Shown one piece after another: positions 1 to 7,051 of a stretch of 49,495 bases of DNA (positions are counted from its first letter, which is position 1; each line of letters begins with the position of its first letter). The notes under the pieces were generated by a model. That model did no database searches. It was not told where the DNA came from and was given only the letters and a program-made list of their open reading frames with translations. A program made the position numbers and the translations under genes. This DNA comes from Candidatus Omnitrophota bacterium (GTDB lineage: Bacteria; Omnitrophota; Omnitrophia; JAHJGZ01), in assembly GCA_018823795.1 (NCBI GenBank), contig JAHJGZ010000046.1:1-49495 (forward strand). The letters are read 5' to 3'.

Positions 1-2267
1 GGAAATTCCAGCCCTTTTGCTTTATGATAGTTTAAAATACTTACGGCATTGTCACTCGGCGGGGTGCGGACCGAAAGCCGGTAGTCAACCTCATCGAGCC
101 GTTCGAAATAGTCAAGGAACGACGCGACGTTACTGTAGCGCCCCTCTTCTTCCTTGATAAGCTCGAGGAATCTCATAATATAAGCGTGCTGGAGCGGAAA
201 GAGTTGAAAAATGCGGAACCGGTGGATGATGGTGCGGACGAATTCATAAAGGGACACGATCCCCACTTTTTTGAAAAATTCGCGGTCGATATATTCATCC
301 CACACCTCGGGGAACCGGTCACGAAAACAAATATAATAATAAACGCCGCTTCCTTCCCCGCGGTGGCCGTGAACCGTCCTGCCGCAGTCAAATAAAAATT
401 CTTCGACCGCTGCCCGGCCGATACCGGTCGCTGATTGAAAGATAGTGCCCGCAAGAAACGACGCAAAAGCCATATTGTCGATCGGGGAATCAAGAAATCG
501 CAAGAAAGCGATAAGTTCATGGATGAGCGCATTCGCTTTGATGTTTAATGTTTTGTCCGACTTGACCGGGATCGAATGTTCAATAAGTAAACGGGAAATG
601 AACGCCACCTCTTTATTCGTGCGCACGAGGCACGCAATATCACGAAATGAAAAAGAACGCTTCCCCACCAGGGTATCGATCGTTTCGAGAAGATGAGTGC
701 AGGTCTCCTCACGCGCACCGTCATAATCCTCCTCCTCTATCATGGTAAGAGCGACACAGCCGCCGTCATTTCCTTTTTTAACGGTTTGCTTCACCCGGTA
801 AAACGGCTTTATAACTTCGTCGATCTCGGTATCGGTCAGTTTTATCGCTTGTGCTCCCTCGCTCTCCTGTTTATTGCGAAGAAAGCTCGTGAGATTTTCC
901 TCGGAAAAACAGGCATTGACTAAAGACACGATCGCATCCCGGCTGCGGTAATTGACATCGAGAAGGCGTTCTTCGGCCGCATACGGATGTAAGTCACGCG
1001 GGGCAGCGTCAAAAAGAGCGGGATCCCCGCCCCGAAACTGGTAGATCGCCTGTTTTATATCACCGACATAAAAAAAGCTCCCTCCCGATGCAAGCGCCTC
1101 TTCGATCATCCCCCGCAGATTGCGGAATTGCAAAGCACTGGTGTCTTGAAATTCATCAATAAGATAATGTTTAAACCGGGTAGCAATACGATAATAAAGC
1201 TCCGGAACACCAAGGGTTGGATTCGCAATAAGGGTCTGTGCTTCGACATTTAATGCATTAAGGAAAACAAGATCATCTTTTTTAGCTTTCGATTGTAAAT
1301 GACCTAACACTGCCTCAAATATATCGATATAAGGGTCATAAAGTGAAAAAGCCATACTCGAAAATAACGTACGTAAAGCCTTCTGTAATGTGCTCCACAC
1401 TGCTTGTACCTGAGGGGAAACAGGAGCACCTTTAATGGTCTTCATTCTTTTTTCAATAAATAAAGAGGTAAAATCATGAACAGTAAAGTCTTCTCGTGCG
1501 TCAGTAGCTATATAATCTATTTTCTCCGCCAATATTTTATAGGTTTCTTTCGGTTTGATCATTGCAAGTTTTGTAATCAGGTCGACCACTTTATGCTTAT
1601 TCAAAAGTTTTCTATCAATGTTACTTTTTTGAAACGGTGTTCCATAAATAGTCACATCGTTATATAAACTAGTGATAGAGGAAAGAATATGTTCCTTGGG
1701 AACCCAATCTGATCTATTCTCGATATATAAAAAATGAAGCAAAAAAATATCGAAGAGTTTTCGAAGATTTCCATCCTGCTCTGCCTGTGTAATAAGATCA
1801 TCAAAACAGTATTTCAAATAATCGGCATGATCTTCTTGTACATGCATACTGGTTGAGCGTTCAATATGATAGACACAACCAGTCAGTAGTGCATTCATAA
1901 AGCTATCGATTGTCTGCACCTGAAAAAAATCATAGTTTTTAATAATATAATCAATAATGGTCCGTGCTTTCTCCCTCGTTGCTCCCGGTATGCTTAATAA
2001 TTCTTTGCGCTCTTCGTTCGTCACGAATTGATTACACGCTATTTTTTTTAAAAAATTCAGTATGCGGTCTTTCATTTCAACTGTTGCCTTATTGGTGAAG
2101 GTAATAGCAAGGATGGTATAAATGGGGACTTCGTTTAATGCCAGCGAAGGGTTAAATAAAAGCTCGAGGTATCGTTTTGCAAGGATATGCGTTTTACCCG
2201 ACCCTGCCGAGGCTTCAACTTTAAAAATTTGTGATGGTTGAGATACTGGCTGTTTTCTTTTGGTCAT
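1..2267 (-). CDS. UvrD/RecB (AddA-like) superfamily 1A helicase, C-terminus cut by window edge
   Basis: ATP-dependent DNA helicase of the UvrD/RecB type, probably the helicase subunit of a double-strand-break repair helicase-nuclease. The frame is open from an ATG at 2267 to the left edge, giving about 755 codons. It shows a Walker A motif ASAGSGKT (residues 19-26), motif Ia around AITFTNKAT, motif II DEFQDTS, motif III VGDIKQAIYQFRGGD, motif IV VNYRSR, and the motif V core HKAKGLEF at the very edge. Acidic DEFQD and the ASAGSGKT form are typical of RecB/AddA rather than UvrD or PcrA. A C-terminal RecB-like nuclease domain would lie beyond the window and cannot be checked. No AddB-like partner lies upstream, where a small membrane protein is found instead. 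Helicase family is certain; the AddA assignment is likely only. Confidence 0.85.
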   Translation of the reverse strand, partial: MTKRKQPVSQPSQIFKVEASAGSGKTHILAKRYLELLFNPSLALNEVPIYTILAITFTNKATVEMKDRILNFLKKIACNQFVTNEERKELLSIPGATREKARTIIDYIIKNYDFFQVQTIDSFMNALLTGCVYHIERSTSMHVQEDHADYLKYCFDDLITQAEQDGNLRKLFDIFLLHFLYIENRSDWVPKEHILSSITSLYNDVTIYGTPFQKSNIDRKLLNKHKVVDLITKLAMIKPKETYKILAEKIDYIATDAREDFTVHDFTSLFIEKRMKTIKGAPVSPQVQAVWSTLQKALRTLFSSMAFSLYDPYIDIFEAVLGHLQSKAKKDDLVFLNALNVEAQTLIANPTLGVPELYYRIATRFKHYLIDEFQDTSALQFRNLRGMIEEALASGGSFFYVGDIKQAIYQFRGGDPALFDAAPRDLHPYAAEERLLDVNYRSRDAIVSLVNACFSEENLTSFLRNKQESEGAQAIKLTDTEIDEVIKPFYRVKQTVKKGNDGGCVALTMIEEEDYDGAREETCTHLLETIDTLVGKRSFSFRDIACLVRTNKEVAFISRLLIEHSIPVKSDKTLNIKANALIHELIAFLRFLDSPIDNMAFASFLAGTIFQSATGIGRAAVEEFLFDCGRTVHGHRGEGSGVYYYICFRDRFPEVWDEYIDREFFKKVGIVSLYEFVRTIIHRFRIFQLFPLQHAYIMRFLELIKEEEGRYSNVASFLDYFERLDEVDYRLSVRTPPSDNAVSILNYHKAKGLEF

Positions 2268-2339
2268 ACGTACGAACGGAATATAGTGAGTATTCGTTTT
2301 AGAAATGATACACGTGCTGCCAACAATTTAACTCATACA

Positions 2340-2389
2340 CCTGTAACAGGATGTCTGTCACCCCTTTAAATCGCTCATCCTGTTGCAGG
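2340..2389. repeat. Imperfect 14-bp inverted repeat over a stop codon
   Basis: Arms at 2340-2353 and 2376-2389 are complementary with one mismatch and enclose a 22-nt loop. The upstream arm covers the last codons and stop of the small membrane protein gene, so the transcript could form a hairpin there. There is no run of U after it, so this is not a standard intrinsic terminator. It may stabilise the 3' end or be fortuitous. Confidence 0.45.
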
Positions 2390-2764
2390 ACTATTATTTT
2401 CTTTGATTTTTTTGGTTTCTTTAATCAATTCATTAAGCCGCCATTCGATAGACGAGAGAATCCACAATTGAAAGTGGTTCACCCTGCTCTGGTAATGCAT
2501 AAGTATGATTAATTTAACCGCAAGAGCTGCAATCCCCAAATCAATCATGAGCAAGCTTAAGGTTCCCTTGCTCATTAATGAAACCACAAAACATGCAATT
2601 ATAAATACAAAAAATATAAAATTAAAAATTTTTACCGATATCGTTGGCATACCGCCAATTTGTCCAACAATTAAGCGAACGCGTTCTTTTTCCTTTTGAA
2701 AATTTTCGATTTCCTGTCGCAAATCGTCTACTTCTTCATCACTACGCCTTCTTGTCTCTTCCAT
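2375..2764 (-). CDS. Small membrane protein with N-terminal charged helix, function unknown
   Basis: A 129-residue protein of no recognised function. The first 35 residues are highly charged and heptad-like (many E, R, K), suggesting a short coiled coil facing the cytoplasm. Two hydrophobic segments follow, about residues 46-65 and 69-89, joined by a very short turn. The C-terminal 40 residues are again charged and helical. The start is firm: AGGAGACT sits directly before the ATG. It lies 28 bases after the PEBP-family gene and 107 bases before the helicase, so it may share a transcript with either. The hairpin-inside-two-helices layout would suit a membrane-anchored scaffold, but nothing in the sequence names a role. 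Confidence 0.7.
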   Translation of the reverse strand: MEETRRRSDEEVDDLRQEIENFQKEKERVRLIVGQIGGMPTISVKIFNFIFFVFIIACFVVSLMSKGTLSLLMIDLGIAALAVKLIILMHYQSRVNHFQLWILSSIEWRLNELIKETKKIKENNSPATG

Positions 2765-2792
2765 AGTCTCCTCTTTCTTGAATATGTCTTGA

Positions 2793-3344
2793 TTATCTTC
2801 TCTTATACGTTCCCATCAGTTCACCCTGCCCAAGGATACGGCCTTTCATCGCTTCCATCACTTCCTTTTTGGTCGCACCAGAGGGTAAGTCAAGAGTGAT
2901 ATTTAAGGCATATAATTTAAAAAAATAATGATGCGTTCCGCTCGGTGGAGCGGGACCCCCATAGCCAAGACTTTTAAAATCGGTAATGCCATGAAGAGCA
3001 CCATTATCGAGCCGCTCTTTGGCGGGAATTCCTTCTGGTAATTCAACCTCCTTTACCGGAATATTAAATAAAACCCAGTGCACCCACGTACCCATCGGAG
3101 CATCGGGATCATCAGAAATAAGCACAAAAGTCATTGTCCCTGGTGGAACGGCCCACCACCTCAGTGGTGGCGAAATATTTTCACCATCACAGGTATATTT
3201 CGATGGGATCATTTCTCCATAATTAAAAACTGGACTCATAAGTGTAATGCTCATACTGCCACCTCCTTCTGTTTCAGGATACACTGTCGCTACTGAACAT
3301 AATAAACAGATACTTATGCCTAATAATAATTTTTTCTTTTGCAT
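2793..3344 (-). CDS. Secreted YbhB/YbcL (PEBP, Raf-kinase-inhibitor-like) family protein
   Basis: Phosphatidylethanolamine-binding-protein fold. The family signature is clear: DDPDAPMGTWVHW followed by LFNIP, the central YGGPAPPSGTHHYFFKLYAL, and DGENISPPLRW near the N-terminus. Bacterial members are small ligand-binding proteins with poorly known roles. I start at the ATG at 3344, which gives a 183-residue precursor with a lysine-rich N-terminus and a hydrophobic core (LLLGISICLLCSV), so the mature protein should be exported. A longer frame begins at 3404 but adds a Cys-rich, non-signal extension. The gene has its own predicted promoter, which overlaps the terminator of the spy-like gene upstream. 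Family certain; ligand unknown. Confidence 0.9.
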   Translation of the reverse strand: MQKKKLLLGISICLLCSVATVYPETEGGGSMSITLMSPVFNYGEMIPSKYTCDGENISPPLRWWAVPPGTMTFVLISDDPDAPMGTWVHWVLFNIPVKEVELPEGIPAKERLDNGALHGITDFKSLGYGGPAPPSGTHHYFFKLYALNITLDLPSGATKKEVMEAMKGRILGQGELMGTYKRR

Positions 3345-3392
3345 TGTTTTTGTCCATACTTTTTTATAGCAACACAACCTCTTATATTTACT

Positions 3393-3421
3393 ATTGTATA
3401 CCACATATAAAAAAAGGGCAA
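3393..3421 (-). promoter_or_regulatory. Sigma-70-type promoter for the PEBP gene
   Basis: On the minus strand a TTGCCC (-35, plus-strand 3416-3421) is separated by exactly 17 bases from TACAAT (-10, 3393-3398), 48 bases before the PEBP start codon. The -35 box lies inside the downstream arm of the preceding terminator hairpin. Confidence 0.45.
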
Positions 3422-3443
3422 AAGAGATTTTCCCCTTTTGCCC
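3409..3443 (-). terminator. Rho-independent terminator after the spy-like gene
   Basis: A perfect 9-bp stem, GGGCAAAAG with CTTTTGCCC (arms at 3435-3443 and 3416-3424), has a 10-nt loop and is followed by seven T residues (3409-3415) on the minus strand. It lies 24 bases after the stop codon of the spy-like gene and should end the ECF sigma/spy transcripts. Confidence 0.9.
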
Positions 3444-3467
3444 TCATCCTCAAATACTCGGTATTGC

Positions 3468-3998
3468 TTATTGAACCTGCCCCTCCTGTTGCATTCCCTT
3501 GTGCTGAAAACGCCGGTGCTCTTTCATCCGATTTTTAACTTTCCCCACACCGATTGTTTGAAATTTCTCATACTGTGCAGGTGTCAGTATTGCTCGTAAG
3601 GCAAGCACTGAATCCACTCGCTGCTCAATCTTTGTGCCGCTAAAGTTTTTTAACTCTTGTACGATTGACGCAACCTTTTCTTTATCAACAGTCGTTTTTT
3701 CCAATTCATGTCGTAACTCTAATTCTTTTATTTGAATCTGATTGCGCGTCTCAATCTTCTTAAGCTGCTGCTGGTACTGGTGCTCCTTCAGTTGCTCTTT
3801 CTGTTCAGCACTTAATCCCAACTCTTCCATAACCGCTAGTATATCACCCTTTCTTCCCGTACGTTCATCCCGCATTTTCGGTCCCCATTTTTTTCCTCCA
3901 TCTTCCGAACAGGGGCTAAACGCACTCGCCGATGTTACGAAAATCAATAGCGATATACCTGTTACTGCTGCCATTGTCTTAAATATTGTACTTTTCAT
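3468..3998 (-). CDS. Spy/CpxP/ZraP-like periplasmic LTxxQ protein
   Basis: A 176-residue secreted helical protein of the Spy/CpxP/ZraP type. Signal peptide: residues 1-26, ending ASA. The mature part has two LTxxQ-like motifs, LSAEQ (62-66) and LTPAQ (138-142), separated by a long charged amphipathic helix, and ends in a His/Lys/Gln-rich tail that could bind metal. Relatives are ATP-independent periplasmic chaperones or envelope/metal-stress sensors. The start at 3998 is supported by a near-perfect AGGAGGTG ribosome site; a longer frame to 4142 overlaps the anti-sigma gene and has no signal peptide. A sigma-E-like promoter lies just upstream and a strong terminator just downstream, so this is a likely target of the adjacent ECF sigma factor. 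Confidence 0.85.
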   Translation of the reverse strand: MKSTIFKTMAAVTGISLLIFVTSASAFSPCSEDGGKKWGPKMRDERTGRKGDILAVMEELGLSAEQKEQLKEHQYQQQLKKIETRNQIQIKELELRHELEKTTVDKEKVASIVQELKNFSGTKIEQRVDSVLALRAILTPAQYEKFQTIGVGKVKNRMKEHRRFQHKGMQQEGQVQ

Positions 3999-4020
3999 GG
4001 TTAACACCTCCTTTTGTCTC

Positions 4021-4049
4021 TTAGACGCCCGCCATACAAAAAAAGTTCC
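4021..4049 (-). promoter_or_regulatory. Sigma-E-like (ECF) promoter of the spy-like gene
   Basis: On the minus strand GGAACTT (plus 4043-4049) and CGTCTAA (4021-4027) are placed so that 17 bases separate GGAACTT from TCTAA. This closely resembles the E. coli sigma-E consensus. The same two boxes at the same spacing occur before the sigma gene at 5121-5149. The site begins right after the anti-sigma stop codon and leaves a short leader that still holds the AGGAGG ribosome site. Confidence 0.8.
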
Positions 4050-4050
4050 A

Positions 4051-4545
4051 TTATGATAAAAAATAATATTCGAGTTCAGTGCCAAAATCACTTTCTTCGA
4101 GCTCAAGTGAACTTTCAGCTTCTGTTTCAGCAAGTTCCGCAAGGAAATACGCCTCTTCCGTTAAATATTCATTTATTGTACGACGCGTCGTAATCTGGCG
4201 TTGTAAAGCAACAACAGAAATAAGAACAACAATACTTGCTGCAACAGCAAGGTACTTGATATTCTTCAATGAAAACAGGTTATTAAGCCAAACAACACGA
4301 TCTGACGAACCCTCACTGCCGCCACGTGAAGCAATCGTTGCTTTTATTCGTTTCCACACCTCAGGTGATGGGACTTCACGTTCAGCCCTGCGGAACGGCA
4401 GCACCGCCACCTGCATGAGTAATTCAAGTTCCCTTTTACATGAAGGACATTCACTGACATGAGCTTCGATAGTACGATGAACCTTTTGATTTACTTCCCC
4501 ATCAGAATATTCCGCAAGAAATTTCCTACATTCATTACATTTCAT
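4051..4545 (-). CDS. Membrane zinc-finger anti-sigma factor (zf-HC2/ZAS family)
   Basis: A 164-residue anti-sigma factor for the ECF sigma encoded just upstream. The N-terminal domain carries Cys3, Cys6 and the ZAS motif H-x3-C-x2-C (His29, Cys33, Cys36), which binds zinc in this family and holds the sigma factor at the membrane. One transmembrane helix spans about residues 97-114, and the C-terminal 50 residues, rich in Glu and Ser, should lie in the periplasm as the sensing part. The start overlaps the end of the sigma gene by 11 bases, so the two are translationally coupled. Release probably follows envelope stress or redox/zinc change; the actual signal cannot be read from the sequence. 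Confidence 0.88.
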   Translation of the reverse strand: MKCNECRKFLAEYSDGEVNQKVHRTIEAHVSECPSCKRELELLMQVAVLPFRRAEREVPSPEVWKRIKATIASRGGSEGSSDRVVWLNNLFSLKNIKYLAVAASIVVLISVVALQRQITTRRTINEYLTEEAYFLAELAETEAESSLELEESDFGTELEYYFLS

Positions 4546-5104
4546 GACACATCACCCCTTTTCTAAATGTTCGTACCAATAGATCGCGGCCGCGTTTGAG
4601 TCTTGTACGAACGGTATTGACATTTATATGAAGTATCTTCGCAATCTCATCATACGAAAATCCCTCAATGTCGCGCAGAACAACACAACTTCGCTGATCT
4701 GGATTCAGCGCCTTCAACATCTTCTTCACTAATATCTTATTGTCATCATAGACCAATCGTTGTGTGCTTTCTTCTTCATACCCTCTATCACGCATAGCAG
4801 TATCAAAATCACTTCGTCTCGCCATATCATTTGCATATTTTTTCACTTTGGTAAGAGCGGTATTCACTGTAATACGATAGAGCCATGTTTTAAAAGAGGA
4901 CTGAAATTTAAAATATTTTAAATTATCATACAGTTTAAGAAAAACGTCCTGCGTCACCTCTTCGGCATTTTCTCGTTGTGTGGTTATACGTAAAGCAACC
5001 GAGTACACATATGAGCTTGTCAGCGTGTACAATTCTTCAAATGAGATCATATCTCCCGTTGAGGCTTTTTGAATTATTTCCCGTGATATTTCAATCATAG
5101 CCAT
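4535..5104 (-). CDS. ECF sigma factor (RpoE family, sigma-70 group 4)
   Basis: A 189-residue alternative sigma factor. Region 2 covers about residues 20-90 (FEELY, NAEEVTQDVFLKLYDNL, FKTWLYRITVNTA), with the -10 recognition helix. Region 4 covers about 130-180 (LNPDQRSCVVLRDIEGFSYDEIAKIL, then the helix VNTVRTRLKRGRDLL that contacts the -35 box). Regions 1.1 and 3 are absent, as in all ECF sigmas. It overlaps the zinc-finger anti-sigma gene by 11 bases. A sigma-E-like promoter 17 bases before the start codon predicts autoregulation, with an unusually short leader. Initiation at the second ATG, two codons in, is equally possible. The promoter match suggests RpoE-like specificity. Confidence 0.92.
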   Translation of the reverse strand: MAMIEISREIIQKASTGDMISFEELYTLTSSYVYSVALRITTQRENAEEVTQDVFLKLYDNLKYFKFQSSFKTWLYRITVNTALTKVKKYANDMARRSDFDTAMRDRGYEEESTQRLVYDDNKILVKKMLKALNPDQRSCVVLRDIEGFSYDEIAKILHINVNTVRTRLKRGRDLLVRTFRKGVMCHEM

Positions 5105-5120
5105 ACTCTCTTACCTACTG

Positions 5121-5149
5121 TTAGACGATGATACGAGCAGAAAAGTTCC
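5121..5149 (-). promoter_or_regulatory. Sigma-E-like autoregulatory promoter of the ECF sigma gene
   Basis: Minus strand GGAACTT (plus 5143-5149), 17-base spacer, then TCTAA (5121-5125), preceded by CG as in the second copy at 4021-4049. It sits 16 bases before the ATG. A possible housekeeping promoter lies further upstream: TTGACA (5191-5196) with TAGTAT (5170-5175), although its 15-base spacer is short. Confidence 0.8.
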
Positions 5150-5207
5150 GCATGTGAAAATATTTCTTGATACTATTCTAAGTTGTTTATTGTCAATTGG
5201 ATAGAAG

Positions 5208-5624
5208 TTATTTGTTTTGTGTTTTTGTGACGGTTTTCTTCTTGAAAAAAAGCCATTCATTTCCTTTTGTTTTTTTCCCCTTCAGTTTCACGAAACAAAA
5301 GCTGCCTTTCATTATGTTTCCACAAAGATCGACCACCAGCACCCCTTCCTTTTCTTCCTTCAAAACATAGGTTCCCTTATCCCATACTTTGACCGTTCCC
5401 GCGCCATACTGCCCTTCTTCAATCTCACCTTCAAAGTCGGCATAGGAAAGTTTATGGTCCTCTACCTGAAGCGCTAATCGTTTGATTCCTTCTTCCTGTG
5501 GCGGCTCTTTCGGAATAGCCCAGCTTTTTAAAACCCCGTCCTTTTCCAAGCGAAAATCGTAATGCAGGTGCGACGCGAAATGTTTTTGAATAACAAAAAT
5601 TAAATCTTTCTTTCCCCTACTCAT
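5208..5624 (-). CDS. Stand-alone LigD-type 3'-phosphoesterase domain protein
   Basis: A 138-residue protein that is just the N-terminal phosphoesterase module of bacterial NHEJ ligase LigD. This module removes 3'-phosphates and 3'-ribonucleotides from DNA ends with a Mn-dependent active site. The catalytic motif QKHFASHLHYDFRLE gives His15, His21, Asp23 and Arg25; Arg49 and His57 (VEDHKLSYADFEG) match the other known active-site residues. Neither a ligase nor a primase domain is attached, and no Ku gene is in the window. Its ATG overlaps the stop codon of the endonuclease III gene by four bases, so the two repair enzymes are co-translated, suggesting end cleaning after AP-lyase or oxidative strand breaks. 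Confidence 0.9.
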   Translation of the reverse strand: MSRGKKDLIFVIQKHFASHLHYDFRLEKDGVLKSWAIPKEPPQEEGIKRLALQVEDHKLSYADFEGEIEEGQYGAGTVKVWDKGTYVLKEEKEGVLVVDLCGNIMKGSFCFVKLKGKKTKGNEWLFFKKKTVTKTQNK

Positions 5625-6268
5625 GTTCCCTTTTTTTGAACATTTTTATACGACGGGCAATACTTACCGACCGCACATTCTTCACAGTGCGGCTTGCGCG
5701 CCTGACAAACGGCTCGCCCATGTTCAATGATCCAGTAACTCACCATTCCCCAATCCTTTTGAGGTACCTGCTTCATTAGATCCTGCTCTATCTTTACAGG
5801 GTCATCAAATGTGCTGAATGCAAGCCGCTGACTTAACCTGCGCACATGGGTGTCGACCGGAATCCCTTCGACTTTGCCAAACGCGTTAATCAGGACAATG
5901 TTTGCTGTCTTTCGTGCCACACCGGGAAGCGATACGAGATCACTCATCGTATTTGGAACTTCACCATCAAAATCTGAAATGATTTTTTTTGCGGCAAGGA
6001 TAATATTTCGCGCCTTATTTCGATAAAAACCGGTCGAACGTATTTCCTGCTCAAATTGTTTTATATCTGCCCGTGCATAATCTTCGACTTTTTTATATCT
6101 TTTAAATAATTTCTGCGTAACCTTATTTACCTGATTGTCGGTACATTGTGCCGAAAGAATTGTAGCCACTAATATCTCAATAGCATTTGAAAACGTTAAG
6201 ACCGTCTTTGCCTTCGGATACTGTTTTTTGAGCTCTAAAAGTATTTGCTGTATGTTTCTATTGAGCAT
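5621..6268 (-). CDS. nth: Endonuclease III (DNA glycosylase/AP lyase)
   Basis: Base-excision repair enzyme that removes oxidised pyrimidines and cuts the abasic site by beta-elimination. At 215 residues it has the usual length. The helix-hairpin-helix is LPGVARKTAN, with catalytic Lys120; the catalytic Asp is Asp139 in VDTHVRR. The [4Fe-4S] loop C-x6-C-x2-C-x5-C is intact (Cys188, 195, 198, 204). The stop overlaps the start of the LigD-type phosphoesterase gene, and the HAD phosphatase gene lies 12 bases upstream, so it is the middle of a transcription unit. Confidence 0.97.
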   Translation of the reverse strand: MLNRNIQQILLELKKQYPKAKTVLTFSNAIEILVATILSAQCTDNQVNKVTQKLFKRYKKVEDYARADIKQFEQEIRSTGFYRNKARNIILAAKKIISDFDGEVPNTMSDLVSLPGVARKTANIVLINAFGKVEGIPVDTHVRRLSQRLAFSTFDDPVKIEQDLMKQVPQKDWGMVSYWIIEHGRAVCQARKPHCEECAVGKYCPSYKNVQKKGT

Positions 6269-6280
6269 ACACCTTCCCTT

Positions 6281-7051
6281 TTATTGACAAGAGTTCATGA
6301 CCACTGCAATCAGCGGCCTCCAATTCACCCCCTGCAATACAATATCAAATTTTTCACGATTGCGTTTTTTTGGATTAATACCGATCGAAAGGCCGCCCCG
6401 CTCCCGTGCGAGTGATACAAGAGATAGTTCATCGCTGCTATGTCCGATGATCAAGGGACACTGCGTATTGTACTTGGAAATTATTTTCATAAACCGTTTA
6501 TGTTTATCGTTGCCACCAGTCATCATCGGCTCTGCATAGTGACTAAATGTATCTGTGCCATGATCAATTTCGATACTATTACCGATTCCCTCGTGAATAA
6601 AACCAATATTGTCCTTTAAAATATCGAGCACCGGCTGGATGGATAAACTTAATATGACAATAGGAATATTCTTATCGGCAAACAATTTTAAAAACGATAA
6701 ACTCTCGGCATAAAAAAAAGTATGTACGTATTGAGAATGTTTTTTTATTAAATCAAGCGGGATGCCACTCATTGTTCTTTCATACGCTTTCATAAGCACC
6801 TTATTTGAGAGCCTCTTGACATCGCCAAGGGTTACTACAATAATACAAAGGAGGAAAAAAAATCCCGCAATTAATCTCGGCAAATATTTCCATTGATTGC
6901 GTTTAAAAAAGGATTCGAAAAGGATTTCACCAGCTACGAGCACTTGGGTAAAAAAAGGGAAAAGGCATTCATCAAGATCGGTACACACCAAATCTATCCG
7001 CCGCAAACGGTTGTCAATGTCCTCTTTTGCCCTATTGCATATTACCTGCAT
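6281..7051 (-). CDS. HAD-superfamily phosphatase with an inserted transmembrane helix
   Basis: A 256-residue HAD-family hydrolase. Motif I is DLVCTDLDECLFP (Asp25 nucleophile, Asp27 acid/base), motif II a Ser in VILSLS (near residue 134), and motif IV is GHSSDELSL. The region just after motif I, where the C1 cap sits, contains a strongly hydrophobic stretch at about residues 58-76 (LIAGFFFLLCIIVVTLGDV), so the enzyme is probably membrane-bound, or the cap is unusually greasy. The layout resembles SerB-like phosphatases acting on small molecules or lipid phosphates. It starts directly at the base after the stop of the ABC-2 permease, with GGAG eight bases before the ATG. Substrate unknown. Confidence 0.7.
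   Translation of the reverse strand: MQVICNRAKEDIDNRLRRIDLVCTDLDECLFPFFTQVLVAGEILFESFFKRNQWKYLPRLIAGFFFLLCIIVVTLGDVKRLSNKVLMKAYERTMSGIPLDLIKKHSQYVHTFFYAESLSFLKLFADKNIPIVILSLSIQPVLDILKDNIGFIHEGIGNSIEIDHGTDTFSHYAEPMMTGGNDKHKRFMKIISKYNTQCPLIIGHSSDELSLVSLARERGGLSIGINPKKRNREKFDIVLQGVNWRPLIAVVMNSCQ

Noticed and set aside
186-923. Series of short plus-strand frames at the left end
   Set aside because: The minus strand has one continuous helicase frame with all expected motifs through this stretch.
5170-5196. TTGACA with TAGTAT as a housekeeping promoter for the sigma gene
   Set aside because: The spacer is only 15 bases and the -10 match is weak; kept as a remark under the sigma-E-like promoter rather than as a feature.
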